From: CAYFLR01 sp964343805
GTDB taxonomy: Bacteria > Bdellovibrionota_B > Oligoflexia > CAYFLR01
DNA: 27,669 nt
Direction: 5' to 3'
Assembly (NCBI GenBank): GCA_964343805.1
Contig: CAYFLR010000074.1
Coordinates: 1-27,669 of the forward strand
The notes under the pieces are model-generated. The model made no database searches and had not been told where the DNA came from. It saw only the letters and a program-made list of their open reading frames with translations. Of this stretch, positions 1-7,211 are shown piece after piece (within the stretch, counting starts at the first letter, position 1; every line of letters begins with the position of its first letter). A program made the translations under genes and the position numbers.

Positions 1-37
1 TGCTCGGTATAAAATGTTACCTAATTACAAGGTTGCA

Positions 38-93
38 CAGACCTCAGACCTACAGACCTTCAGACCTTAAGACCTACAGACCTTAAGACCTAC
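38..93. repeat. 8-bp-period GACCT tandem repeat
   Basis: The pentamer GACCT occurs seven times, starting at 40, 47, 55, 63, 71, 79 and 87. The spacing is 7 and then 8 bases throughout, and the variable 3 bases after each are drawn from TCA, ACA, TTAA-like combinations. The array lies between the left window edge and the stop codon (106-108) of the minus-strand YgbA-like gene, so it is downstream of that gene. No hairpin with a T-run is visible in it. It could be a short variable-number repeat or a cluster of binding sites; the sequence alone does not decide. Confidence 0.8.
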
Positions 94-105
94 CGGCTTA
101 TGGCT

Positions 106-408
106 TTAACGCGACCTCCACAAATGATAAATAGCCAGTATTGGATGCCGCCAAAGCATCCGAGGACCGGCATAACGCATTACCATTTTAATTTCCTCTC
201 TTTTTTCTGGCTGATAACAATGAATTTCACAGAGATTGCAAGAAGTTTTGCCCTCCTTTAAAGGGCATTTTAAAGTGCGTTCTTTTGCATAGAGATATAA
301 TTTATTGCATTGATCACAAAGGTCGGATTCCTGCTGATGATGATCACGGCAATAAATCTTTATCATGGAATAAATGGTTTTAGTTTCCAGTTGAATTCTT
401 GAAGGCAT
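106..408 (-). CDS. ygbA: YgbA-like (nitrous oxide-stimulated promoter family) small protein
   Basis: 100 aa. The C-terminal half carries the hallmark of the YgbA_NO family (PF11756): a Cys-containing stretch CPLKEGKTSCNLCEIHCY, a basic segment PEKREEIKMVMRYAGPRM, then RHPILAIYHLWR at the very end. The N-terminal half has another Cys/His cluster, CRDHH...CDQC, so the protein looks metal-binding. The family is best known from E. coli ygbA, a gene of the nitric-oxide-responsive NsrR regulon; its biochemical role is unclear to me. It starts 8 bases after the stop of the upstream ArsA-like gene and is probably its third cistron. The ribosome-binding site is weak (TAGG about 8 bases upstream), which fits translational coupling. 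Family call is firm; function is not assigned. Confidence 0.85.
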   Translation of the reverse strand: MPSRIQLETKTIYSMIKIYCRDHHQQESDLCDQCNKLYLYAKERTLKCPLKEGKTSCNLCEIHCYQPEKREEIKMVMRYAGPRMLWRHPILAIYHLWRSR

Positions 409-416
409 GGGGAAAC

Positions 417-1520
417 CTAGAGTGCATCGGAAAGAGCATGAAGATCATCTAAACTTTGGATTCCATGGGGAAGATGAGCCACTGTTTTAAAAATTTTCAC
501 CATAGCAGTTTGCTTTTTAATTTGCTTAATAAGTTTTTGCTCCTGATCAAACCTTAAACTACAAAAATGGTAACTTCTGACTAACTTTTGCAGAGTGTCC
601 CCTTTAGAACATTTGTCAAACCACTCTTTTTTGTACTTATCTTTAAATAAAAGACGGCTTTTAACCACCAGCTCTTTTGGCATTGTTTTGTTAACTAGGC
701 AAGTGGTTAAATTGAGACGGTGTTCCTTAAATGTGGAGGCTAAAAAAGCAGATTCCTTCATAGCTAAATGACTGGGACCTGTTACAATAGCAAAGGAAGT
801 CTCCTCATCTCGCATAAGGCTTTCAATACCATCGGCTCTTTTTCTAAATTTGACAATGAGATTTTCAAACAGCACGAGGAGATCAGCCAACTCCAACATA
901 AAACCGGCTCCAAGAAAATCAGAAAAGGCTTTAAAAGCTTTTCCTGCTTTATTAAGCACAAAACCGGCTCCCATTTTTGTAGCCCAGACATAGGGTTTTA
1001 TAACCCAACCAATAAAGTTATTATCAACAAAACGCATCACCATATTAGGCTTTAATAAGAAATCTATGGTGTGCTTAGAGGGAGGGGTATCTAAAACGAT
1101 CAGATCATATTGATCGCTTTCATATAACTCATAGAGTTTTTCCATGGCCATGTACTCGGTAACCCGTGCAAAAGTCTTGGAAACAGATTGATAAATCCGA
1201 TTATTTAGCATCTTTTGTCGTTTTTTGGGATCTTTGGTAACTCTGGCAATGAGCGCGTCAAAGGTAGATTTATTATCGAGCATCATGGCATCAAATGAAA
1301 GAGAGTCAGACAATTTGACAGAACAAATCTCGTTGGGATTCATATCTATTCCCAGAACATCTGCCAAACGTTTTGCCGGATCAATGGTGCATACAATCGC
1401 CTTCTTACCTAATAAAGCAGCCTTCAAAGCCACCGCAGAAGATAGAGTGGTTTTACCAACTCCTCCACAGCCCACCACCACCATAATCCGGTGCTTTTTT
1501 AATATTTGCGTCAAATTCAT
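417..1520 (-). CDS. ArsA/Get3-like ATPase, second of a tandem pair
   Basis: 367 aa P-loop ATPase of the ArsA/GET3 branch of the SIMIBI class. Visible motifs are the P-loop GCGGVGKTT (K23), CTIDPAKRLADVLG after strand 2 (switch I region) and the LDTPPSKHTIDFL switch II/A-loop signature. The deviant Walker A of this class normally has a signature lysine (GKGGVGK), but here that position is Cys18, whereas the partner gene upstream keeps the lysine. No CxxC zinc motif of eukaryotic Get3 is visible. The ATG overlaps the upstream ArsA stop by 4 bases (ATGA), indicating tight co-translation and probably a heterodimer. Tandem ArsA-like pairs are known in actinobacteria (for example Rv3679-Rv3680). 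No arsenite pump gene is adjacent, so arsenic export is not implied. Confidence 0.85.
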   Translation of the reverse strand: MNLTQILKKHRIMVVVGCGGVGKTTLSSAVALKAALLGKKAIVCTIDPAKRLADVLGIDMNPNEICSVKLSDSLSFDAMMLDNKSTFDALIARVTKDPKKRQKMLNNRIYQSVSKTFARVTEYMAMEKLYELYESDQYDLIVLDTPPSKHTIDFLLKPNMVMRFVDNNFIGWVIKPYVWATKMGAGFVLNKAGKAFKAFSDFLGAGFMLELADLLVLFENLIVKFRKRADGIESLMRDEETSFAIVTGPSHLAMKESAFLASTFKEHRLNLTTCLVNKTMPKELVVKSRLLFKDKYKKEWFDKCSKGDTLQKLVRSYHFCSLRFDQEQKLIKQIKKQTAMVKIFKTVAHLPHGIQSLDDLHALSDAL

Positions 1521-2506
1521 AAGCTCTGTCCGTGCAAAACTCCAGATTGGTCCATCATTTGCCCCAAGTACTTTATCAACCCGAAATTAGATATAGGTTT
1601 CACCGAGCGAGGTATGGGCAGAATAGCTTTCCCATGAATTTCATATAATTTTTCTATAGCTTGACTCTGACTTTCAACCACATTTTTCTCATAGGAGATT
1701 AAATCTTGGAAAGCTTCATAAGAGTCATCAAAATGATCTCCTAAAGGCTTTCCAGCGAGTACCTTTTTTAATTTCGGCAGACAAGCTGTCTCATGAGCTG
1801 TTATGTCCAGAAAGGTTTCCAGCTGATTTAAAAACAAATACCCTAAGGGGATATTGAGTTTATTTTCAACTTGCTCACGCAGCTGCTCTGTCTCCGCAAC
1901 CACCGTATCCTCAGCTAAAGCAACTAGATTAAAAAGGGTCCTTTTGGGATCTTCCAGGACCATGGTGATTCTCTTCATCTTTTCAAAGATAAACCCTTTA
2001 TCTATAAAAGAACGCAACACTTGAGGCGTTCCAAAGAGTTGAAGAGCGTGACCGGTGGCAGGCGCATCATAAACCACCATATCATAATCATTCTTGCCAT
2101 CTTCTCGATCTAACACCAGCTGGATAATTTTACCTAAAAATATAGTCTCTTCAACCCCGGGCAAAACCGACATAAAAGATGAAATAGAATCAGAAGCAAG
2201 AACTTTGCCGGCAACTTTCCCTCCCATGTAGCGACTAAAAAACTCCCTCATTATGATGGGAAAGTGCATATTTAAAGTATCCACTCCCTCTGTAATAGTT
2301 ATGGGTTGTTCATAAGTATAGGAGGAAGGAACTACAAAATCAAATAAGGCAGGAATCACATCTTCATGTGAGACCTCTACTACCAATACTTTTTTACCTT
2401 TACTGGCTGCAAGTCCTGCAAAACTGGCTGCGACGGTGGACTTACCAACCCCTCCCTTGCCAGAGAAAATCACCAATTGTTTGTTAAAAATATCTAATTC
2501 AGCCAT
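1517..2506 (-). CDS. ArsA/Get3-like ATPase, first of a tandem pair
   Basis: 329 aa ArsA-family ATPase. It has the full deviant Walker A SGKGGVGKST (signature K17, catalytic K22), followed by VLVVEVSHEDVIPALF and the switch II signature YDAPATGHALQLFGTP. It is slightly shorter than its partner and also lacks a CxxC pair. Predicted to be soluble and to work as a dimer with the protein encoded 4 bases overlapping downstream. Whether the client is a tail-anchored or other membrane protein is inference from the Get3 family. First gene of a three-gene minus-strand operon ending in the YgbA-like gene. No convincing Shine-Dalgarno precedes the ATG at 2506. A 15-bp palindrome lies 29 bases upstream of the start. 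Confidence 0.87.
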   Translation of the reverse strand: MAELDIFNKQLVIFSGKGGVGKSTVAASFAGLAASKGKKVLVVEVSHEDVIPALFDFVVPSSYTYEQPITITEGVDTLNMHFPIIMREFFSRYMGGKVAGKVLASDSISSFMSVLPGVEETIFLGKIIQLVLDREDGKNDYDMVVYDAPATGHALQLFGTPQVLRSFIDKGFIFEKMKRITMVLEDPKRTLFNLVALAEDTVVAETEQLREQVENKLNIPLGYLFLNQLETFLDITAHETACLPKLKKVLAGKPLGDHFDDSYEAFQDLISYEKNVVESQSQAIEKLYEIHGKAILPIPRSVKPISNFGLIKYLGQMMDQSGVLHGQSL

Positions 2507-2534
2507 GGCCGTACTATTTTGTTAAAGAAAGTTT

Positions 2535-2549
2535 TCTGATTCTATCAGA
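2535..2549. promoter_or_regulatory. 15-bp palindrome between divergent genes
   Basis: TCTGATTCTATCAGA is a perfect inverted repeat (6-bp arms, 3-base centre). It sits in the 148-base gap between the divergently transcribed ArsA-like operon and the TPM-domain gene, a typical place for an operator. I see no strong -35/-10 pair placing it relative to a promoter. Confidence 0.3.
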
Positions 2550-2642
2550 TCCAACAACAACCTTCTATAACAGATCTTGGTGCAGAAAACCAATGCCTAT
2601 GATAAGATTGTTCGCCAGGTACTTAATTAGCAATGATTTATG

Positions 2643-2648
2643 AAAGGA
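2643..2648 (+). promoter_or_regulatory. Shine-Dalgarno deciding the TPM gene start
   Basis: AAAGGA lies 6 bases before the ATG at 2655, whereas the in-frame ATG at 2640 has no purine-rich sequence before it. This places the start at 2655, inside the longer open frame. Confidence 0.7.
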
Positions 2649-2654
2649 AATGAG

Positions 2655-3104
2655 ATGGATCGATCGCTAACTCCTAAAGAATTTTTTAATGAGGAAGAAC
2701 AGTCAAAGGTCATGCAGGCTGTGGCGGAAGCTGAAAAAATGACCTCAGGAGAAATACGGGTACATATTGAACGAAATAGCGGCCAAGATCCTTTAAAAAA
2801 AGCCCGAGAGGTTTTTGTTCGAATAGGTATGCGAGAGACAGAACTTCGCAATGGAGTGCTGTTTTTTCTGACAACAGAAGATAAAACATTCACCATCTTG
2901 GGTGATGATAATATCAATAAACAGGTTCCAGAAGATTTCTGGGAAACAACAAAAGATACGGTGCTAAATAATTTCAAACAAGCAGAGTTCGTACAAGGTC
3001 TGGTGGAGGGTATTAAATTAGCAGGGCAGCAACTCGCCACCTTCTTTCCCTATCAATCAGATGATGTAAATGAACTGAGTGATCAGATATCATTCGGAGA
3101 ATAG
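2655..3104 (+). CDS. TPM-domain protein (TLP18.3/Psb32/MOLO-1 family)
   Basis: 149 aa. Almost the whole protein matches the TPM domain (PF04536). It starts with FFNEEEQSKVMQAVAEAE, then EIRVHIERNS, a central strand pair GVLFFLTTEDKTFTILGDD, and a C-terminal amphipathic helix ending VEGIKLAGQQLATFF. There is no signal peptide or membrane segment, unlike many TPM proteins that are tethered to the membrane, so this is a stand-alone cytoplasmic form. TPM domains have been linked to phosphatase activity and membrane-complex repair; the role here is unknown. The start was chosen from the ribosome-binding site at 2643-2648. It is divergent from the ArsA operon and followed by the repeat-containing gap before hypE. 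Confidence 0.85.
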   Translation: MDRSLTPKEFFNEEEQSKVMQAVAEAEKMTSGEIRVHIERNSGQDPLKKAREVFVRIGMRETELRNGVLFFLTTEDKTFTILGDDNINKQVPEDFWETTKDTVLNNFKQAEFVQGLVEGIKLAGQQLATFFPYQSDDVNELSDQISFGE

Positions 3105-3124
3105 TCAGTTTATAGAGCTTTTTA

Positions 3125-3231
3125 TCCGCAAACGCCCCACGATAATCTATCGTCAGCACTTCGGGGACTATTTTACCCTAATTCTGTCCGCAAACGCCCC
3201 ACGATAATCTATCGTCGGCACTTCGGGGACT
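3125..3231. repeat. Two 45-bp palindrome-containing direct repeats (REP-like)
   Basis: Copy 1 is at 3125-3169 and copy 2 at 3187-3231, same orientation, differing at one base (A/G at 3155 versus 3217) and separated by 17 AT-rich bases (period 62). Each holds a perfect hairpin ACGATA-atc-TATCGT flanked by an outer CCCC...GGGG pair. The repeats are clearly more GC-rich than the surrounding DNA. They lie within a 243-base non-coding gap. A repeated hairpin unit with conserved sequence is typical of dispersed REP-like elements, but no third copy is seen in this window. Confidence 0.9.
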
Positions 3232-3276
3232 CAATTAATGATTTCTAATTCGCATAAGGACAACCTTGCATCCCTG

Positions 3277-3300
3277 CCCAGTATCTGATACCTGATTGGG
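3277..3300. promoter_or_regulatory. Nested inverted repeat upstream of hypE
   Basis: CCCA, then GTATC-t-GATAC (perfect 5-bp arms), then CTGAT and TGGG, forming an inner palindrome enclosed by a CCCA/TGGG pair. It ends 47 bases before the hypE start. It may be an operator or an RNA hairpin; no matching known regulator site is recognised. Confidence 0.25.
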
Positions 3301-3347
3301 TAACTGAATTTAAATATACAGACTCCCCCTGATAGAAGGATACGGAA

Positions 3348-4370
3348 ATGAACGCCGAAAAAAGAATAATCGAACTCACCCATGGGAATGGCGGCAAAGC
3401 CATGCATAAACTGATAGATCAAGTTTTCTTGTCAAAGTTTGACAATAGGTGGATTAATAAAAAAAATGATCAAGCTCTGTTTCAACTCACTCAACCGGAT
3501 AAGATTGTAATGACCACCGACTCCTTTGTGGTTTCACCTCTTTTCTTCCCTGGCGGAAGCATTGGCTCTTTAGCGGTTCATGGCACCATCAATGATGTTT
3601 GCATGTCAGGAGCAGAACCTCGGTTTCTATCTGCCACCTTCATTATTGAAGAAGGTTTTCCTATCGATCTATTAGAGCAAATAGCAGAAGATATGGCCAG
3701 AACTTCACTGGAAGATGGAGTTCCCATTGTGACAGGAGATACCAAGGTGGTGGAAAAAGGAAAAGGAGATGGGGTTTTTATCACCACGACCGGAATTGGT
3801 GAAATAGTAGAACCGGCTTGTAAAATTGGCAGTGAAGAGGTGAAGGTCGGCGATCAAATTATCACCAATGGCTACATTGGAGACCATGGGATAGCGATCA
3901 TGGCGGCTCGTGAAGGCCTTGAATTCGATCCGCCACTCCGCTCAGATTGTGCCTCCTTGCACACTTTGGTTAAGAAAATGGTTTCCTTTACCTCAGATAT
4001 TCACTGCCTCCGTGATCCGACTCGAGGAGGGATAGCTGCCACCCTCAATGAGATAGCCTCTAGCGAAAATGTAGGAATGCTATTAGACGAGGAAGCCATA
4101 CCTTTACGAGAAGAGGTTCTTTCAGCTACCGAAACCCTGGGATTAGATCCCTTGTACTTAGCCAATGAAGGAAAGATCATTGCCTTTTGTGCAAAAGAAG
4201 TAGCAGAGGATTTAGTAACAATTATGAAGGAACACCCTCTGGGAGAAAATAGTCACATTATAGGCGAAGTCACCTCGGACCACCCTAAAATGGTAGAGAT
4301 GAAAACCGGGCTAGGTGGAAAAAGACTCGTGAGTTGGCTGGCTGGTGATCCTCTGCCGAGAATTTGTTAA
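3348..4370 (+). CDS. hypE: Hydrogenase maturation protein HypE
   Basis: 340 aa, the usual HypE size. HypE, with HypF, converts carbamoyl phosphate-derived carboxamide into a thiocyanate on its own C-terminal cysteine and passes cyanide to the Fe of the [NiFe] site on HypCD. Seen here: the N-terminal ELTHGNGGKAMHKLI motif, ATP-binding PurM/AIRS-fold segments TTDSFVVSPLFFPGG and GDTKVVEKGKGDG, the DPTRGGIAATLNE segment and, decisively, the extreme C-terminus PRIC, whose last residue Cys340 is the carrier. A good ribosome-binding site (AAGGA, 7-base spacing) precedes the ATG. It is followed directly by hypX. HypF, HypC, HypD, HypA and HypB are not encoded in the window. Confidence 0.97.
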   Translation: MNAEKRIIELTHGNGGKAMHKLIDQVFLSKFDNRWINKKNDQALFQLTQPDKIVMTTDSFVVSPLFFPGGSIGSLAVHGTINDVCMSGAEPRFLSATFIIEEGFPIDLLEQIAEDMARTSLEDGVPIVTGDTKVVEKGKGDGVFITTTGIGEIVEPACKIGSEEVKVGDQIITNGYIGDHGIAIMAAREGLEFDPPLRSDCASLHTLVKKMVSFTSDIHCLRDPTRGGIAATLNEIASSENVGMLLDEEAIPLREEVLSATETLGLDPLYLANEGKIIAFCAKEVAEDLVTIMKEHPLGENSHIIGEVTSDHPKMVEMKTGLGGKRLVSWLAGDPLPRIC

Positions 4371-4372
4371 TA

Positions 4373-6037
4373 ATGAAAATTCTACTTCTCACCCACAGTT
4401 TTAACTCCCTCACCCAAAGAGTCTTCGTGGAACTACGTGAGAGTGGGTATGACCTCAGTGTGGAACTTGATATTAATGATGAAACCACTATGGAGGCCAT
4501 CCAACTTTTTAAGCCCGATTTGATTCTCGGGACTTACCTAAAAAGAAAAATTCCAAAAGAAGTTTGGTCCAATACACCATGCCTCATCGTTCATCCAGGG
4601 AAAGCCGGAGACCGGGGTCCCTCCTCCCTTGACTGGGCTATTCTAAAAAATGAAAATCGAGGAGGAGTCACCCTCCTAAAGGCCAATGATGACTATGATG
4701 CGGGAGAGATCTGGGCCTCTTGTGAATTTCCACTCCGAGAAGGAAGTAAGAGTTCCATTTATGTTAACGAAGTGACCGACTCAGCAGTAGAACTGATAAA
4801 AGACAGCTTAGAGAAATGGAAAAAGGGGGAATTGAATACTAGAAGCTTCTCCAGCCTAAATAACCCTCCTCCATTTCAACCTTATATGAAGCAAGAAATC
4901 CGAAAAATAAACTGGGAGACGGATAGCACCATAACTATCCTTCGTAAGTTGAATGCCTCTGATGGGCAGCCAGGAATTTTAGATGAGATTTATGGTTTAC
5001 CAGTCTACCTTTATGGAGGAAGTCTCGCCCATAAATCAAAAATAACCAGCAAATCAAAAGAGGTCTTAGCTATTAGAGAAGGAGCCATTTGCCTCTCTAC
5101 TTTTGATGGTGCTATCTGGATTAGTCACCTTAAAAGAAAAGGAAAAGAACAGATTAAATTACCCGCTGCCGAAGTATTAAAAAAGCATCTACCCTCAATA
5201 AAACCATCCGCTTTAGATATCTACCCTCAAGAAATTAATTACCATGAGCAAGGTCAAGTAGGTTACCTCTCCTTTGACTTCCAAGGGGGAGCCATGAGCA
5301 CATTGCAGTGCAAACAACTTCAGCAAAAAGTAGAAAGAGTTAAAAAGAGCGCCATTAAGATCTTGGTATTAACAGGGGGTAAAGACTATTGGTCCAACGG
5401 GATTCATTTGGGGGTAATAGAAAGCTCATCCAATCCGGCCAAAGCCTCCTTGGAAAACATAGAAGCCATGAATGATCTATGCTTATCATTAATTAATCTT
5501 ACTGATAAAATGGTAATTGCAGCTATACAAGGTAATGCCGGGGCTGGTGGAGTGTTTTTAGCACTAACAGCGGATAAAGTACTCTGCCAAACTAATGTGA
5601 TACTAAATCCCCACTATAAATCGATGGGAAACCTTTATGGTAGTGAGTATTGGACCTACCTACTACCTAAAAGAGTTGATGCAAAAAATATTAAGCGCAT
5701 TAGAAATTCTCAGTTACCTATGGGAACGAGGGAAGCCAAATCTATTGGCCTTATTGATGACCTTTTTGGGGATAAAGAAAGCTTCTTATCTCACCTTGAG
5801 AAAATGATCCATGAAATTTCATCCTCCTCATTTTTGGAGGAGCATATAAAAAAGAAACAAAAAGTGAGACTTATGGATGAAGAAGAAAAGCCCCTCTCAA
5901 GCTACCGGAAAGAAGAGATAGAAAAAATAAAAAAGAACTTCTTCGGCTTTGATCCCAGCTATCACATAGCCAGGCATAACTTTATATGTAAAGTACCCCA
6001 TGCCAGAACTCCAGGATTTTTGGCATTTCATAGGTAA
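4373..6037 (+). CDS. hypX: HypX, hydrogenase CO-ligand synthesis protein
   Basis: 554 aa two-domain protein. The N-terminal formyl-transferase-like domain begins MKILLLTHSFNSLTQRV and has the HPGKAGDRGPSSLDWAI signature near residues 75-90, matching the formyl-THF-binding domain. The C-terminal domain is enoyl-CoA hydratase/crotonase-like, with FDFQGGAMS, GNAGAGGVFLALTADKVLC and the HypX-specific YGSEYWTYLLPKRV. Studies of HypX from Ralstonia and Aquifex indicate it transfers a formyl group from N10-formyl-THF to CoA and decarbonylates formyl-CoA to CO, giving the active-site CO when oxygen is present. I start at the ATG at 4373, two bases past the hypE stop. An in-frame TTG at 4364 lies inside hypE and would add only three residues. 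Residue-level catalytic assignment was not attempted. Confidence 0.95.
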   Translation: MKILLLTHSFNSLTQRVFVELRESGYDLSVELDINDETTMEAIQLFKPDLILGTYLKRKIPKEVWSNTPCLIVHPGKAGDRGPSSLDWAILKNENRGGVTLLKANDDYDAGEIWASCEFPLREGSKSSIYVNEVTDSAVELIKDSLEKWKKGELNTRSFSSLNNPPPFQPYMKQEIRKINWETDSTITILRKLNASDGQPGILDEIYGLPVYLYGGSLAHKSKITSKSKEVLAIREGAICLSTFDGAIWISHLKRKGKEQIKLPAAEVLKKHLPSIKPSALDIYPQEINYHEQGQVGYLSFDFQGGAMSTLQCKQLQQKVERVKKSAIKILVLTGGKDYWSNGIHLGVIESSSNPAKASLENIEAMNDLCLSLINLTDKMVIAAIQGNAGAGGVFLALTADKVLCQTNVILNPHYKSMGNLYGSEYWTYLLPKRVDAKNIKRIRNSQLPMGTREAKSIGLIDDLFGDKESFLSHLEKMIHEISSSSFLEEHIKKKQKVRLMDEEEKPLSSYRKEEIEKIKKNFFGFDPSYHIARHNFICKVPHARTPGFLAFHR

Positions 6038-6077
6038 ATACCCCCTGCTTTGAGTCTCAATCTCACCCATTTATTCG

Positions 6078-6105
6078 TTGACAATCTGCTCTTATTAGCT
6101 ATCAT
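6078..6105 (+). promoter_or_regulatory. Candidate sigma70-type promoter for the hydrogenase operon
   Basis: A perfect -35 TTGACA (6078-6083) is followed after 16 bases by TATCAT (6100-6105), five of six bases of the -10 consensus. It lies in the 133-base gap between hypX and the beta subunit gene and would give a leader of about 60 bases. No terminator hairpin is visible before it, so read-through from hypX is also possible. Confidence 0.55.
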
Positions 6106-6170
6106 CGTGCTTAATTGATTAGTGTCCCTAGTGATTTAGATTATTTACTTAACTTGGTAAGGAGCCTTGC

Positions 6171-7211
6171 ATGTCAAAGGTATGTTTTATCACGGAAAAC
6201 GACTTTAAGTTATTCATCCAAAATTTAATCAAGAAAAAAACAGTCATTGGTCCTATGGCGAAGAAGTCGGAGTTTGTATTCAATGAGCTGACCCATGTAG
6301 ACCAATTGAGACTCGATTATGATGTGACCATCCTTCCTCCTAAGAAAGCTATCATGCCACCTAAGCAGGACTTAGTTAAGTTTGATGGAAAGCAGGCGGT
6401 GAGTTGCATTGACCCTCAACCCCAAATATTAATGGGAGTCCACTTCTATGATATTAAGGCCATCGATATGCTAGATGACCTTTTTGAAAGAGAGAATCCC
6501 GATCAAAATTACCTTGCCAACCGAAAGGCGATTACTTTAATCGGTTCAAATATTCAAAAGGTGTCTAAAAGATCCTTCTTTGGTAGTGTAGGGCCTAATG
6601 TAGAACCCAAAGGCCATGATGGTTTCATCACCAAAATTGGTGATGGCTACGTATTTGACTGCCTCACTCAAAAAGCAGAGGATCTCCTCTCCTTTGGCAC
6701 GTTTACGCCAGCAACCAAAGAGATGATTCAAGCTGCTGAAAAAGTGAATCAAGATGTAAAGAAAGTTTGCGCAGAGCAGTTAGAGTATTCCACCGAAGAG
6801 ATTGCCGAAAAAGTTCGAAAAACTTTTAACAATCAGAGACTTTGGAAGGAACTCTCTAAAGCTTGTTTCTCTTGCGGGACCTGTAACATCGTATGCCCCA
6901 CCTGTTACTGCTTTGATGTGCAAGATGAATGGGAATTGGATCAAGTTTCCACCAAAAGGTACCGCACCTGGGATGGATGCTTATTGCGGGATTTCTCTAA
7001 AATCTCCCTCGGTGGAGGTAAGGAAGAAAACTTTAGAGATTCTGTGGCATCCAGATTCCGTCATCGGATTATGAGAAAGACGACTTATTTGAACGACATT
7101 CTGGGAGGACCTGCCTGCGTTGGATGTGGCAGATGTTCATCAGGATGTGTTCCTGATATTGCAGATCCAGTTGACATCATCCACAAAATCATGGGAGCAG
7201 ACAATGGGTAA
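6171..7211 (+). CDS. hydB: Group 3b [NiFe] hydrogenase beta subunit (iron-sulfur, HydB type)
   Basis: 346 aa. The C-terminal half binds two [4Fe-4S] clusters: Cys232, 235, 238, 242 (CxxCxxCxxxC, with extra Cys at 245 and 247) and Cys316, 319, 322, 326. The N-terminal 200 residues match the beta subunit of sulfhydrogenase and AsrA of anaerobic sulfite reductase (IDPQPQILMGVHFYDIKAID). Its role is to carry electrons between the flavin subunit and the small subunit of the soluble NAD(P)-linked hydrogenase. A strong ribosome-binding site (AAGGAG) lies just before ATG 6171. First gene of a run in which each stop overlaps or touches the next start. Confidence 0.93.
   Translation: MSKVCFITENDFKLFIQNLIKKKTVIGPMAKKSEFVFNELTHVDQLRLDYDVTILPPKKAIMPPKQDLVKFDGKQAVSCIDPQPQILMGVHFYDIKAIDMLDDLFERENPDQNYLANRKAITLIGSNIQKVSKRSFFGSVGPNVEPKGHDGFITKIGDGYVFDCLTQKAEDLLSFGTFTPATKEMIQAAEKVNQDVKKVCAEQLEYSTEEIAEKVRKTFNNQRLWKELSKACFSCGTCNIVCPTCYCFDVQDEWELDQVSTKRYRTWDGCLLRDFSKISLGGGKEENFRDSVASRFRHRIMRKTTYLNDILGGPACVGCGRCSSGCVPDIADPVDIIHKIMGADNG

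Noticed and set aside
768..1055. Open frame of 95 codons on the plus strand inside the ArsA-like gene
   Set aside because: It is antisense to a clearly recognisable ATPase gene, lacks a ribosome-binding site and matches no known family.
1225..1590. 121-codon plus-strand frame across the two ArsA-like genes
   Set aside because: Antisense to both genes; its residues come from reading P-loop codons backwards.
417..2506. Arsenic resistance operon
   Set aside because: Although the ATPases are ArsA-like, there is no arsB, arsC, arsD or arsR gene beside them, so the name would mislead.
7120..7203. Upstream extension of the gamma subunit gene
   Set aside because: It lies in hydB sequence in another frame; the ATG at 7204 has a proper ribosome-binding site and the conserved N-terminus.
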